Source: UBA5336 sp964625835 (lineage in GTDB: Bacteria > Pseudomonadota > Alphaproteobacteria > Caulobacterales > Hyphomonadaceae). From it: DNA of 6,839 nucleotides. Positions 1 through 6,256 of this stretch are shown here, piece after piece (position 1 is the stretch's first letter; each line of letters begins with the position of its first letter). Position numbers and translations under genes: made by a program. The notes beneath the pieces are model-generated. The model had not been told where the DNA came from, ran no database searches, and saw only the letters and a program-made list of their open reading frames with translations. The DNA is taken from the NCBI GenBank assembly GCA_964625835.1, contig CAZVES010000128.1, positions 1 through 6,839 of the forward strand. The letters are read 5' to 3'.

Positions 1-144
1 CTGAAATCGGTTTCCCCGCGCGGGCGGCAACTGGCGAACCTGCTTGGCGCATCCCTGATGTGGCGCATCAAGTGTGCCACGCGCGGGGGCCAGTTTGGCC
101 TTGCGGCAAGCCTCACCGGCTTCGTGGCGGCCACGAAAATCTAA
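1..144 (+). CDS. 3' end of an unidentified protein-coding gene (partial, starts before the window)
   Basis: Frame 1 is open from the first base for 47 codons and ends with TAA at 142-144. Its third positions are mostly G or C, as in the other genes here, which supports real coding. The residues include a Trp-Arg-Ile-Lys-Cys stretch, a glycine-rich GGQFG segment and a mildly hydrophobic C-terminus ending VAATKI. I do not recognise the family from so short a tail. It converges on the hydroxyacid dehydrogenase gene, and the two stop codons share bases in the tetranucleotide CTAA at 141-144, leaving no intergenic space. No terminator is visible between them. Confidence 0.6.
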   Translation: MKSVSPRGRQLANLLGASLMWRIKCATRGGQFGLAASLTGFVAATKI

Positions 145-1133
145 CAGGGTTCGAACTCGGATCGCGGAATGAGGTTCCGCAGCCCGGTTCCGGCGAGGAA
201 AGCCCCCAGGTTTTCAAGGAACAGCCCGTCACTGCGCCGCATGGAGGCACCGGTCTTGGCGGAGATATGGGCCGTCAGCGTCACTGCCGGATGGGACCAT
301 AGCGCGTGGCCGGTCGGCAGGGGCTCTTCGCGCACCACGTCAAGGCACGCCGCGCCGGGCCGGCCGGTTTCCAGTCCCGCCAGCAGCGCGTTTTCGTCCA
401 CCAGCTTGCCGCGCCCCACATTCAGGAAGAGTGCGCCGGGCTTCATCGCCGCGAAGAAGCTCGCATCGGCCATGTCCTCGGTCTCAGGCGTCAGCGGCGG
501 GCTGAGGAGAACCGCGTCCGCACGGGGCAGATGGTCGGCAAGGTCGCGCGGGTGGATGATGGAGTCGGCGTCAGGATCCGGCCCGGCGCTGCGCCGCACG
601 CCCGTGACATGGGCACCCAGCGCCCTGAGGCGCGTCGCGCTGGCCTTGCCGATATGGCCAAAGCCGATGACCAGCCAGTGTGTGTCGCCAATCTCGCGAA
701 AGCCCTTGCGCTGCCAGATCCCGCTCGCCTGGGCGGCGCGGCGCGACGGGCCCGCCTGGAAATGGTCGAGCCCGGCCCAGAGCACCCATTCGGCAATCGC
801 CGCACTTTGTTCATGGCTTGTGGTGAAGGCACCGGCCCGTGCGCCGATGGCCCGCAGGACAGGATGTTCGATCCCGGCCGCGCTGGACTGGAACCATCCA
901 ACCGACGGAGCGGCCATGATGAACTGGAAGAATTGCGCCGCCGCCGGCGAGAAATAGGCGTCCTGGGTGCCGTAGACGATGCGCAGGTCGCCGCCTTGGC
1001 GAACCTCGCCGCCCCAGGGGCGCTGGAGCACGCCGCCATCATCCATGGTGACGGGAGACAGTCTGTCAGCAAACGGCTTGAGCCGAGCTTCGATGCGCGC
1101 AAATGTGGCCGCATGGCAAAACAGATCACCCAT
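141..1133 (-). CDS. D-2-hydroxyacid dehydrogenase, NAD(P)-binding (GhrA/2-ketoacid reductase type)
   Basis: A 330-residue cytosolic oxidoreductase that should interconvert a 2-keto acid and a D-2-hydroxy acid using NAD(P)H. The Rossmann fingerprint GFGHIG is at residues 157-162. The family's catalytic triad is visible: Arg241 in NVGRGKLVDENAL, Glu270 in REEPLP, and His289 in TAHISAKT. The usual wording around the His is PHxA, so TAHISAKT is slightly divergent. The length is normal for the family. The frame stays open upstream to 1319, but I chose the ATG at 1133 because an AAGGAGGA ribosome binding site (1141-1148) lies 7 nt before it and because the protein then starts at a family-like position. 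Resemblance to glyoxylate/hydroxypyruvate reductase A is only general, so the substrate is unassigned. The gene is divergent from the TIGR02301-like gene, with overlapping 5' ends. Confidence 0.92.
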   Translation of the reverse strand: MGDLFCHAATFARIEARLKPFADRLSPVTMDDGGVLQRPWGGEVRQGGDLRIVYGTQDAYFSPAAAQFFQFIMAAPSVGWFQSSAAGIEHPVLRAIGARAGAFTTSHEQSAAIAEWVLWAGLDHFQAGPSRRAAQASGIWQRKGFREIGDTHWLVIGFGHIGKASATRLRALGAHVTGVRRSAGPDPDADSIIHPRDLADHLPRADAVLLSPPLTPETEDMADASFFAAMKPGALFLNVGRGKLVDENALLAGLETGRPGAACLDVVREEPLPTGHALWSHPAVTLTAHISAKTGASMRRSDGLFLENLGAFLAGTGLRNLIPRSEFEPC

Positions 1134-1526
1134 TTCATGGTCCTCCTTGGCCTTGTTTCCTGCCTGACGGCCACTCCGCCGGCAAGCGCCCGGCAGGATA
1201 TACCGCTGCGTGACCAGGCCTATCTGCGAGACGCAGTCCGCCTGGCCGGGGTCCTCGGTTCGGCCCATGGCGTGCGCTATGTCTGCCGCGGCGAGGGCGA
1301 CCAGTACTGGCGCGGCCACATGATCGAATTGCTGACCCTCGAGGCACCCAATCGCGGTGCGCTGCGCACGGCCATGGTGGACGCGTTCAACACCAATTTC
1401 TCCGAAACCCAGCGCCGCTTCCCCTATTGCGACCAGAACACGGTGGCGGCGGAAGAGCGCTACGCCGCCGAGGGCCGTGACCTGTCGGATCGGCTGGCCG
1501 CCTATTACTTCACCCGCCGGCGCTGA
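1113..1526 (+). CDS. TIGR02301-like exported protein of unknown function
   Basis: A 137-residue small protein. The N-terminus has Lys3 followed by a hydrophobic run (about residues 9-20) and ASA at 24-26, a typical signal peptidase I site. LVSC at 14-17 would also pass as a lipobox, so a lipoprotein is possible. The mature part has the conserved-looking stretches RYVCRGEGDQYWR and PYCDQNTVAAEERYAAEGR, which match my recollection of the alphaproteobacterial family TIGR02301, whose function is not known. Two conserved cysteines (in VCRG and PYCD) could form a disulfide in the periplasm. The ATG at 1113 is preferred because it supplies the basic n-region; the alternative ATG at 1137 lacks one. 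Neither start has a clear Shine-Dalgarno sequence. The frame is also open upstream to 306, but that part is antisense to the dehydrogenase and is a shadow. Confidence 0.8.
   Translation: MAKQITHFMVLLGLVSCLTATPPASARQDIPLRDQAYLRDAVRLAGVLGSAHGVRYVCRGEGDQYWRGHMIELLTLEAPNRGALRTAMVDAFNTNFSETQRRFPYCDQNTVAAEERYAAEGRDLSDRLAAYYFTRRR
1141..1148 (-). promoter_or_regulatory. Ribosome binding site of the hydroxyacid dehydrogenase gene
   Basis: Read on the minus strand this is AAGGAGGA, 7 nt before the ATG at 1133. It decides the start over an upstream in-frame extension to 1319. The site lies inside the signal-sequence codons of the divergent plus-strand gene. Confidence 0.8.
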
Positions 1527-1594
1527 ACCGTCCCTTACCCCCCGTAGTTTTCCGAAGGGCCAGGCGATCCCGCCTCGCCTATGGTGGACCGAAA

Positions 1595-1600
1595 GGGAGA
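1595..1600 (+). promoter_or_regulatory. Ribosome binding site of the cytochrome c gene
   Basis: GGGAGA within an AAAGGGAGA stretch, 6 nt before the ATG at 1607. The 80-bp gap upstream (1527-1606) shows no clear promoter or U-tract terminator; it holds only a short AGGCG-ATCC-CGCCT hairpin at 1562-1575. Confidence 0.7.
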
Positions 1601-1606
1601 CTTGCC

Positions 1607-1963
1607 ATGCTGAAACACCTCACGCTTTGCGCGGCGGCCGGCGCGATGGCGGCGGCCTGCTCACCGGCGGGCCTGCCCGAGCGCGAGCCGACCCGGGGCG
1701 AATTGATCGGCCAGGGCCAGGCCATGGCCGAAATGATGTGCGCGGACTGCCACGCCATTGGTGCCGCTGATGTCGGCCCGCACCCGGAAACGGTGCCCTT
1801 CCGGCGCCTGTCCTGGAAATACCCGATCGAGACCCTGGCCGAGCCGCTGGCCGAGGGCATCATCGTCGGCCATCCGGACATGCCGGTCTTCCAGTTCGAG
1901 CCCAAGGACATTGACGCGCTGCTGGCCTACCTGGAAACGATTCAGGAACCCCAGCCGACCTGA
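1607..1963 (+). CDS. Small class I c-type cytochrome, predicted lipoprotein
   Basis: A 118-residue monoheme cytochrome c. After a short hydrophobic signal, Cys18 in AAACS is a likely lipidation site, which would anchor it on the periplasmic side of a membrane. The heme-binding CxxCH is CADCH at residues 45-49. The distal ligand is most likely Met92 in GHPDMPVF, with the C-terminal helix DIDALLAYLETI following as in class I cytochromes. It should carry electrons in the periplasm, but the partner cannot be read from the context. The usual periplasmic haem ligation applies. The neighbours are the TIGR02301-like gene 80 bp upstream on the same strand and the UGSC selenoprotein gene, which converges from the other side with 51 bp between stops. 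Confidence 0.9.
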   Translation: MLKHLTLCAAAGAMAAACSPAGLPEREPTRGELIGQGQAMAEMMCADCHAIGAADVGPHPETVPFRRLSWKYPIETLAEPLAEGIIVGHPDMPVFQFEPKDIDALLAYLETIQEPQPT

Positions 1964-1970
1964 ACGCCGT

Positions 1971-2012
1971 GGCGGGCGCGCGGTGCGTCAGCCAGAAGCA
2001 CCCCGGCCGCCG
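1971..2012. terminator. Possible bidirectional hairpin between convergent genes
   Basis: The 51-bp gap between the cytochrome stop and the UGSC gene stop contains nested inverted repeats: GGCGG (1971-1975) with CCGCC (2008-2012), and inside it GGTGC (1982-1986) with GCACC (1998-2002). Its place between two convergent genes suits termination. There is no U-tract on either strand and the pairing is interrupted, so this is a weak call. Confidence 0.3.
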
Positions 2013-2014
2013 CC

Positions 2015-2533
2015 TCAGGCCGTCAGGGCCTTGATCACCGCATCATGCACGGCCATGGCCTTGCCGCGCATCTCGTCATCGGTGGCGTCCTGAATCGGAT
2101 GATCGACCAGCAGGTAGCGCGCATCCTTCATGCCGAGGGCCCTGCGCTGGGCATCGGCGGCCTGGTCAAACTCGCTCGACGCGATGGTGACCGCGGGAAC
2201 GCCCTGGATTTCGAACCAAATTGTATCGTGCAGACTGCACGTTGTGCATGAGCCTCAATCGGCCAGCGCTTCCACCACATAGTCGCATTCATCGCGAATG
2301 GTGCGGCGCATGTCGTCCGGGCACGGCTTGGTGAAGGTCGGCTTGGTGTAGCGCCGGATCTCCACATCCGGCAGGGATGCACCGAGCAGAGCCTCGAGCT
2401 CGTCGAGCAGGACATCGCCGCGGGGCTTGCGAATGTCCAGCAAGCCGAGCACGCCCTTCACGGTGCCGGTGCGCGGCGTGATCTGGCGCTCGACCGGGAC
2501 GCGCTCATCGGTTGGATCCAGAATTGTTGTCAT
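2015..2533 (-). CDS. UGSC-family selenoprotein (Sec encoded by in-frame TGA at 2257..2255)
   Basis: A 172-residue protein when TGA at 2257..2255 is read as selenocysteine (residue 93). The first 92 codons start MTTILDPTDE and end ECDYVVEALAD. After Sec the frame runs 79 more codons with normal high-GC third positions to a TGA stop at 2017..2015. The motif is U93-G-S-C96-T-T-C99, followed by SLHDTIWFEIQGVPAV. This matches the UGSC-containing family known from marine metagenomes, in which Sec or Cys occupies the first position. The ATG at 2533 is favoured over ATGs at 2554-2548 because AGGAGG sits 6 nt upstream. The gene begins 24 bp after the thioredoxin-fold fusion gene and is the last gene of the selA-selB-selC cluster. 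No signal peptide is seen, so it is cytosolic. The function is unknown; a thiol/selenol redox role is inferred from UxxC and the overlapping CxxC (96-99). Confidence 0.92.
2227..2241 (-). promoter_or_regulatory. Predicted bacterial SECIS element
   Basis: On the minus strand the bases CGUGCA-GUC-UGCACG form a perfect 6-bp stem with a GUC loop. The stem starts 13 nt after the UGA and the loop guanine is the 20th nucleotide after it, in the spacing range of bacterial SECIS elements. The core GCA-GUC-UGC closely resembles GCA-GGUC-UGC in E. coli fdhF, where SelB contacts loop G and U. It lies in coding sequence, as expected for bacteria. Confidence 0.75.
2255..2257 (-). other. UGA recoded as selenocysteine (Sec93)
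   Basis: The TGA codon lies between GAC (Asp92) and GGC-TCA-TGC (Gly-Ser-Cys), giving U-G-S-C. Reading through is supported by the continued family-like sequence, a downstream hairpin, and selA, selB and selC in the same cluster. Conventional gene calling would end the protein here. Confidence 0.92.
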
Positions 2534-2539
2534 GGCTAT

Positions 2540-2545
2540 CCTCCT
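2540..2545 (-). promoter_or_regulatory. Ribosome binding site of the UGSC gene
   Basis: AGGAGG on the minus strand, 6 nt before the ATG at 2533. It fixes the start at MTTILDP and excludes the three tandem ATG codons just upstream (2554-2546), which overlap or precede the site. Confidence 0.8.
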
Positions 2546-2557
2546 CATCATCAAAAT

Positions 2558-4147
2558 CTAACCCAGATCGATCTTGCGCGAAACCGAAACCGAGCCGATC
2601 TCGCCGGTTGCCCAGCCATGGAAGGCGGAGCTGAACTTGCCGGCATCGGAACCTGCCACCACCAGGTGGATGTATTGCTCGCCGGCGAACTTTGGCACGG
2701 GGCTGGCGAGCTTTTCGGCGTCCATGGCAGCGGCCTTGTCAGCGGGAAGCCCCGCCCCGGATCGCGCGTCCGCGACCATGCTGGAAAGGGGCTGCCGGGT
2801 AACCTCCTGGATACGTTGGCGCAGGCGCTTCTTGGAATACTCTCCGTCCCGCATCAGCGTGTCGATATGCTCAGGGCAGACAACGAGAAGCGTATCCACG
2901 GGAAGCATGTGCAGCTTCGGCAGGAAGACACTCTCCAGCCCCATCCCCAATGAACCGGCCACCTGCTCGGGATCGCGCGACGCCTGATCCACGATGTGGA
3001 CCGGCCCGCCCGTCATGGCAAACAGCGTGACGACCGAGTCCTCGCGGGCAAAACCGCGCTCCACATGCAAGGGCTCCCAGGGCGATCGCTCCTCGCGCTC
3101 GGCAAAGCACATGGTGAACTTCATGGGGTTGCCCAGGGTCGAGCGCTCAATGTCGCCTGGCTTGGCCCCGCCAATGTTGCGGATGGCGAGACGCACGGCG
3201 CGGCCGATCGTGGCGTTGGCGCGGTTTCCTGTTCCCAGCGCGCCGAGGCTGTCATTCATGCCGATCTGCTTCCGGATCGGGCCATTGACGACCATTACTG
3301 GCGTGGCGCCCATCGTGGTCGCCATCACGCCATGGATGTTGAACTCGTCCGTGCAGGCTGCCTCGACCGCCGCAATCACGACGGGCAGGTATTCGGGCTT
3401 GCAGCCGGCCATCACGGCGTTGATCGCGATCTTCTCCACCGTGGCCACACCCATATGGGGCGGTATTTCAGCCACCACATCCTGCGCGCCGCGATGAGTG
3501 CCGCCGAGCATGGCCATGACCCGCTCCGGCGTGGGCGGGACGAGGGGGAGACCGTCGGAAAAGCCCTGGTCGAACATGAATTCGGCCACGTCGTCGGCGG
3601 TCGCGATCTCGATCCGGCGCGCCTGCAGCGGGCTGCCCGAGGCCTCCGCGCTCAGCTTCGTGAAGATGTCCGGGTCGAGATGTTTCGAGCCGCAGCCCGG
3701 TCGCCAGTCCGGCAGGGTGTCCCAGTCGATGCCCGCGGGCGCAAGGCCCGTGTCGGCGGCCATGGCGTCGGCGAGTGCGCGCCACTCGGCTTTCACGAAA
3801 CCCTCGAAATGCTGCTTCACCGACCCATCCTGGTTGAGCCAGAAGACAGACGGCACGATCTCGATATCCCACTCGAAGGAGGCCCTGCAGCCATCATCAT
3901 CGAGAATGGGAACGCCAAGGCCATGGCGGTCGCGGTAAACGGCGTTGCCATCCCCGGACTGGCCGACCAGCACCATGTCAAGGGCGCCGCCGAACGCCTT
4001 GTGGAGCCCGTCCAGGACCGGGGCCGCCGTGTTGCAGGTCTCGCAGTCTTCCTTGACGAAGCACACAAGGGCCGGGCGCTCCCCTGGCACGGCGCGCGGC
4101 GCGCCATTCAGGTCAGGCAGGGACAGTTCGGGCATTGTGTTCGCCAT
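2558..4147 (-). CDS. Thioredoxin-fold domain fused to a large conserved domain of unknown function; probable redox partner of the UGSC selenoprotein
   Basis: A 529-residue cytosolic protein. Residues about 1-135 look like a thioredoxin/TlpA-type fold: ALVCFVKEDCETC carries the CxxC pair Cys35/Cys38, and EIVPSVFW gives the typical cis-proline at Pro99. A linker with PGCGSK (Cys152) follows. Residues about 175-529 form a second domain with DGLPLVPPTPERV, EIPPHMGVATVEKIAINAVMAGC, NGPIRKQIGMN and RANATIGRAVRLAIRNIGG; I have seen such sequences in hypothetical proteins but cannot name the domain. The ATG at 4147 is chosen because a GGGAGGGAG site precedes it; a start further upstream at 4309 would lie inside the tRNA gene. 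It ends with TAG at 2560..2558, 24 bp before the UGSC gene, so the two are probably co-transcribed. A role in reducing or serving the selenoprotein is inferred only from this pairing. Confidence 0.85.
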   Translation of the reverse strand: MANTMPELSLPDLNGAPRAVPGERPALVCFVKEDCETCNTAAPVLDGLHKAFGGALDMVLVGQSGDGNAVYRDRHGLGVPILDDDGCRASFEWDIEIVPSVFWLNQDGSVKQHFEGFVKAEWRALADAMAADTGLAPAGIDWDTLPDWRPGCGSKHLDPDIFTKLSAEASGSPLQARRIEIATADDVAEFMFDQGFSDGLPLVPPTPERVMAMLGGTHRGAQDVVAEIPPHMGVATVEKIAINAVMAGCKPEYLPVVIAAVEAACTDEFNIHGVMATTMGATPVMVVNGPIRKQIGMNDSLGALGTGNRANATIGRAVRLAIRNIGGAKPGDIERSTLGNPMKFTMCFAEREERSPWEPLHVERGFAREDSVVTLFAMTGGPVHIVDQASRDPEQVAGSLGMGLESVFLPKLHMLPVDTLLVVCPEHIDTLMRDGEYSKKRLRQRIQEVTRQPLSSMVADARSGAGLPADKAAAMDAEKLASPVPKFAGEQYIHLVVAGSDAGKFSSAFHGWATGEIGSVSVSRKIDLG

Positions 4148-4154
4148 GGCGGCT

Positions 4155-4163
4155 CTCCCTCCC
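4155..4163 (-). promoter_or_regulatory. Ribosome binding site of the thioredoxin-fold fusion gene
   Basis: GGGAGGGAG on the minus strand, 7 nt before the ATG at 4147. It separates the true start from the in-frame extension that would run back into the tRNA gene. The 85 bp between the tRNA and this gene show no convincing promoter. Confidence 0.7.
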
Positions 4164-4232
4164 AGGTTCGGCCAAGCGGTCTTTTGACGCCAGTAGGCGC
4201 GCGATCGCGGCCCCTGTCCAGTCCGAGCCTCG

Positions 4233-4327
4233 TGGCGGAGGTGGATGGGAATCGAACCCACCACACGCCTTTGCGGCGTGTCCATGGTTTTGAAGACCAG
4301 GGAAGCCACCAGACTCCAGTCACCTCC
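4233..4327 (-). tRNA. selC: tRNA-Sec (anticodon UCA), selC
   Basis: A 95-nt tRNA with an encoded 3' CCA (4235..4233) and G73. The anticodon loop CUUCAAA carries UCA at 4293..4291, which reads UGA. Features specific for tRNA-Sec are present: a 6-bp D stem (GGAGUC/GGCUUC) closed by a 4-nt loop UGGU, and a long variable arm with a 7-bp stem (4263-4269 with 4275-4281) and a 5-nt loop. The T arm has the GGGUUCGAUUCCC core. The acceptor stem is GGAGGUG/CACCUCC, seven pairs; the eighth position typical of bacterial tRNA-Sec would be an A-C mismatch (4320/4244). The 95-nt length equals that of E. coli selC. It lies 33 bp after selB and upstream of the selenoprotein genes, so it may be processed from the same transcript. 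Its product is charged with Ser, converted by SelA and carried by SelB. Confidence 0.95.
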
Positions 4328-4360
4328 ATTCCCGCCACGCTAACGTTGAATCCCTGCGCG

Positions 4361-6256
4361 TCAAACCTCGCGCGGGATCACGCAGCGCACATCACCCGTG
4401 CGACGGGTCAGGCCGATCTTGTCGAAATGCTCCAGCAATGGAATGGCGTACTTTCGCGACGTTTCGAGGGCGGCCCGCGCCTGGCTCATTGAGAATTCAG
4501 TGGGCGGCGGGAAAGCGCCCTGCAGCCGCCCATGGGCGAGATCCAGCGCCTGTGTGTGAAACACCAGCGTCTGCTTCAGCGAGACATTGCGCAGGAAGAC
4601 GGCGCGGCCAGACGCGACCAGCAGCTCGATCAGGTCGCGGTCATGGCCCTTATGGCCGGCCAGCTCTGCCAGCGGCGGCGGTGAGAGACAGCCCTCCACC
4701 AGTGCGCGTTCGATCTTCCCGATTCGCGCGCGCCGCGCCGGGCCGAGCCCGGAAAACGGGTCGCGTTGCGGCAGGGTCAGCGCGCCCGGATCGCCCGCCA
4801 GACGGCCATCGGCCAGCAGCCTTCGCGCCGCCAGGTCGACAAGCGGGGCGGCAACCCGGTCCGCCAGTGCCCCATACAGGTCAGCAATCGGCACTGCGCT
4901 CAGCGCGGGCTGGCGCGCCAGCGCATCGCCCACCGCCTCGAAAAGCGCAGCGCAGGCCTCGGTGACTGCCCGCCCCGGAGCAGCGTGGCCGGTCTCGAGG
5001 ATTTCAAATCCCGCAGATATCAGCACCGCGACCGTGCCGGGCGCCTCGCCCGACAGCCGGTCAAGGTCGGCCAGACGGGCCACCCCCCGGCCATGCGCCG
5101 CCAGGGCGCACGCCAGATCGGCAAGGCCTCCGGTACGCGCGGCCTCAAGCACGGGCAGCAAGGCCGGATCGCGCCGTCGGCCGGCTGGCGGTGCTGGATC
5201 AAGCACGCGGATGCCACCCAGTGTTCCGGCCGGTGACAGCCGGCGCAGCACCCCGCGCTGGCTTGCATGCACCGTGACGGCCTCGCCAAGGCGCAGGCGG
5301 GCGTGTCCCCCTTCCCCGGCACTCAGCTTGCGGCCACCCCGGACCAGGACGGTTGCCACGCGCGAGGCGGTTGCGATCATCAACCGAACGGTTTCGCCAT
5401 GCTTCAGCGGGTCGGTTCCGGGGGCAAGCTCGACCCAGGCGTCGATCTCCCTTGTCGCCTTGAATGGCCCTGCCGCACAGATCACGTCGCCGCGGCGCAG
5501 GTCTTCCAGGGCAACCGCGCGCAGATTGACCGCGGTGCGCATGCCGGGTCGGACGATGTCCACGTCATCGCCGCGCGACTGCAACCGACGCACTGTCGCC
5601 GCCTTGCCATCGGGCTGGACCATCGCCCGGTCGCCGGGCGCCATGGACGCGCCCAGCAAGGTGCCGGTCGCCACAGTCCCGACGCCTTTCACCGTAAAGG
5701 CCCGGTCGACAGGAAGGTAGGCGCCCGCCAGCGGCATGGGTGGCGGCGCGCGGTGGACCAGGTCTTCGAGGGCGGCGTCAAGCGCATCCAGGCCGTCCCG
5801 GGTCTTTGCCGAGCAAAGGATGTGCGGCACGTCGGCAAAGGGCGAGCCCCGCAGCGCGCCGGCGATCTGGTCTTTCAGGGCCGAGCGTTCGGCGCCCCGC
5901 AATAGGTCGGCCTTGGTGATGGCGACGACACCGCAATGCACGCCCAGATGGTGGAGGATCTGCAGGTGTTCTCGGGTCTGGCGCTCGACGCCCTCGACGG
6001 CGGAGACCACTACAAGTGCGGCCTGTGCGCCAGTCGCGCCACACACCATCGCCCGGATGAAATCCTCATGGCCGGGAGAATCGATGAAATCGACAATCCC
6101 GGTTTCGTAAATGCGGTGGGCGAACCCCAATGTGATCGACAGGCCACGGGCCTTTTCCTCGTCCAGTCGGTCGGTGTCCTGGCCGGTCAGGGCCTTAACG
6201 AGCGCGGTCTTGCCATGGTCCACATGGCCCACAACGGCAACCGCGCAGGATGTCAT
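4361..6256 (-). CDS. selB: Selenocysteine-specific translation elongation factor SelB
   Basis: A 631-residue GTPase, close to the 614 residues of the E. coli protein, that carries Sec-tRNA-Sec to the ribosome at UGA codons followed by a SECIS. The N-terminal G domain shows GHVDHGKT (10-17), the switch region DRLDEEKARGLSITLGF (29-45), DSPGHE (59-64) and TKAD (114-117). EF-Tu-like beta domains follow (roughly 175-350), and then the C-terminal winged-helix domains that bind SECIS RNA; the last ends with the family signature SRKYAIPLLEHFDKIGLTRR. The ATG at 6256 overlaps the selA stop as ATGA, which indicates translational coupling and explains the lack of a strong ribosome binding site of its own. 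selC follows 33 bp downstream. It appears intact. Confidence 0.97.
   Translation of the reverse strand: MTSCAVAVVGHVDHGKTALVKALTGQDTDRLDEEKARGLSITLGFAHRIYETGIVDFIDSPGHEDFIRAMVCGATGAQAALVVVSAVEGVERQTREHLQILHHLGVHCGVVAITKADLLRGAERSALKDQIAGALRGSPFADVPHILCSAKTRDGLDALDAALEDLVHRAPPPMPLAGAYLPVDRAFTVKGVGTVATGTLLGASMAPGDRAMVQPDGKAATVRRLQSRGDDVDIVRPGMRTAVNLRAVALEDLRRGDVICAAGPFKATREIDAWVELAPGTDPLKHGETVRLMIATASRVATVLVRGGRKLSAGEGGHARLRLGEAVTVHASQRGVLRRLSPAGTLGGIRVLDPAPPAGRRRDPALLPVLEAARTGGLADLACALAAHGRGVARLADLDRLSGEAPGTVAVLISAGFEILETGHAAPGRAVTEACAALFEAVGDALARQPALSAVPIADLYGALADRVAAPLVDLAARRLLADGRLAGDPGALTLPQRDPFSGLGPARRARIGKIERALVEGCLSPPPLAELAGHKGHDRDLIELLVASGRAVFLRNVSLKQTLVFHTQALDLAHGRLQGAFPPPTEFSMSQARAALETSRKYAIPLLEHFDKIGLTRRTGDVRCVIPREV

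Noticed and set aside
306..1112. Long plus-strand open frame running into the TIGR02301-like gene
   Set aside because: It is antisense to the dehydrogenase, which has all family motifs; it is a by-product of high GC content and has no recognisable protein features.
1562..1580. Hairpin AGGCG-ATCC-CGCCT, with a second CGCCT copy next to it, between the TIGR02301-like and cytochrome genes
   Set aside because: The stem is only 5 bp with no U-tract; short GC hairpins of this kind are expected by chance here.
2255..2257. TGA as a true stop or a nonsense mutation (pseudogene)
   Set aside because: The U-G-S-C context, the correctly placed hairpin and the adjacent selA, selB and selC make recoding far more likely.
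2128..2415. 95-codon minus-strand frame spanning the UGA region
   Set aside because: It is in another frame from the UGSC gene; the read-through frame has family motifs, a ribosome binding site and better codon use.
2558..4147. Second selenocysteine codon in the fusion gene
   Set aside because: There is no in-frame TGA; the CxxC motif uses two Cys codons and the gene ends with TAG.
4200..4209. Palindrome CGCGATCGCG between selC and the fusion gene
   Set aside because: A 10-bp GC palindrome is a common chance event in such a genome; nothing around it suggests an operator.
2996..4492. 498-codon plus-strand open frame
   Set aside because: It is antisense to the fusion gene, the tRNA gene and the end of selB; the composition is Arg/His/Gly-rich, typical of a GC-rich shadow frame.
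4587..5720. 377-codon plus-strand open frame
   Set aside because: It is antisense to selB and very rich in Arg, Ser and Ala, without any domain-like pattern.
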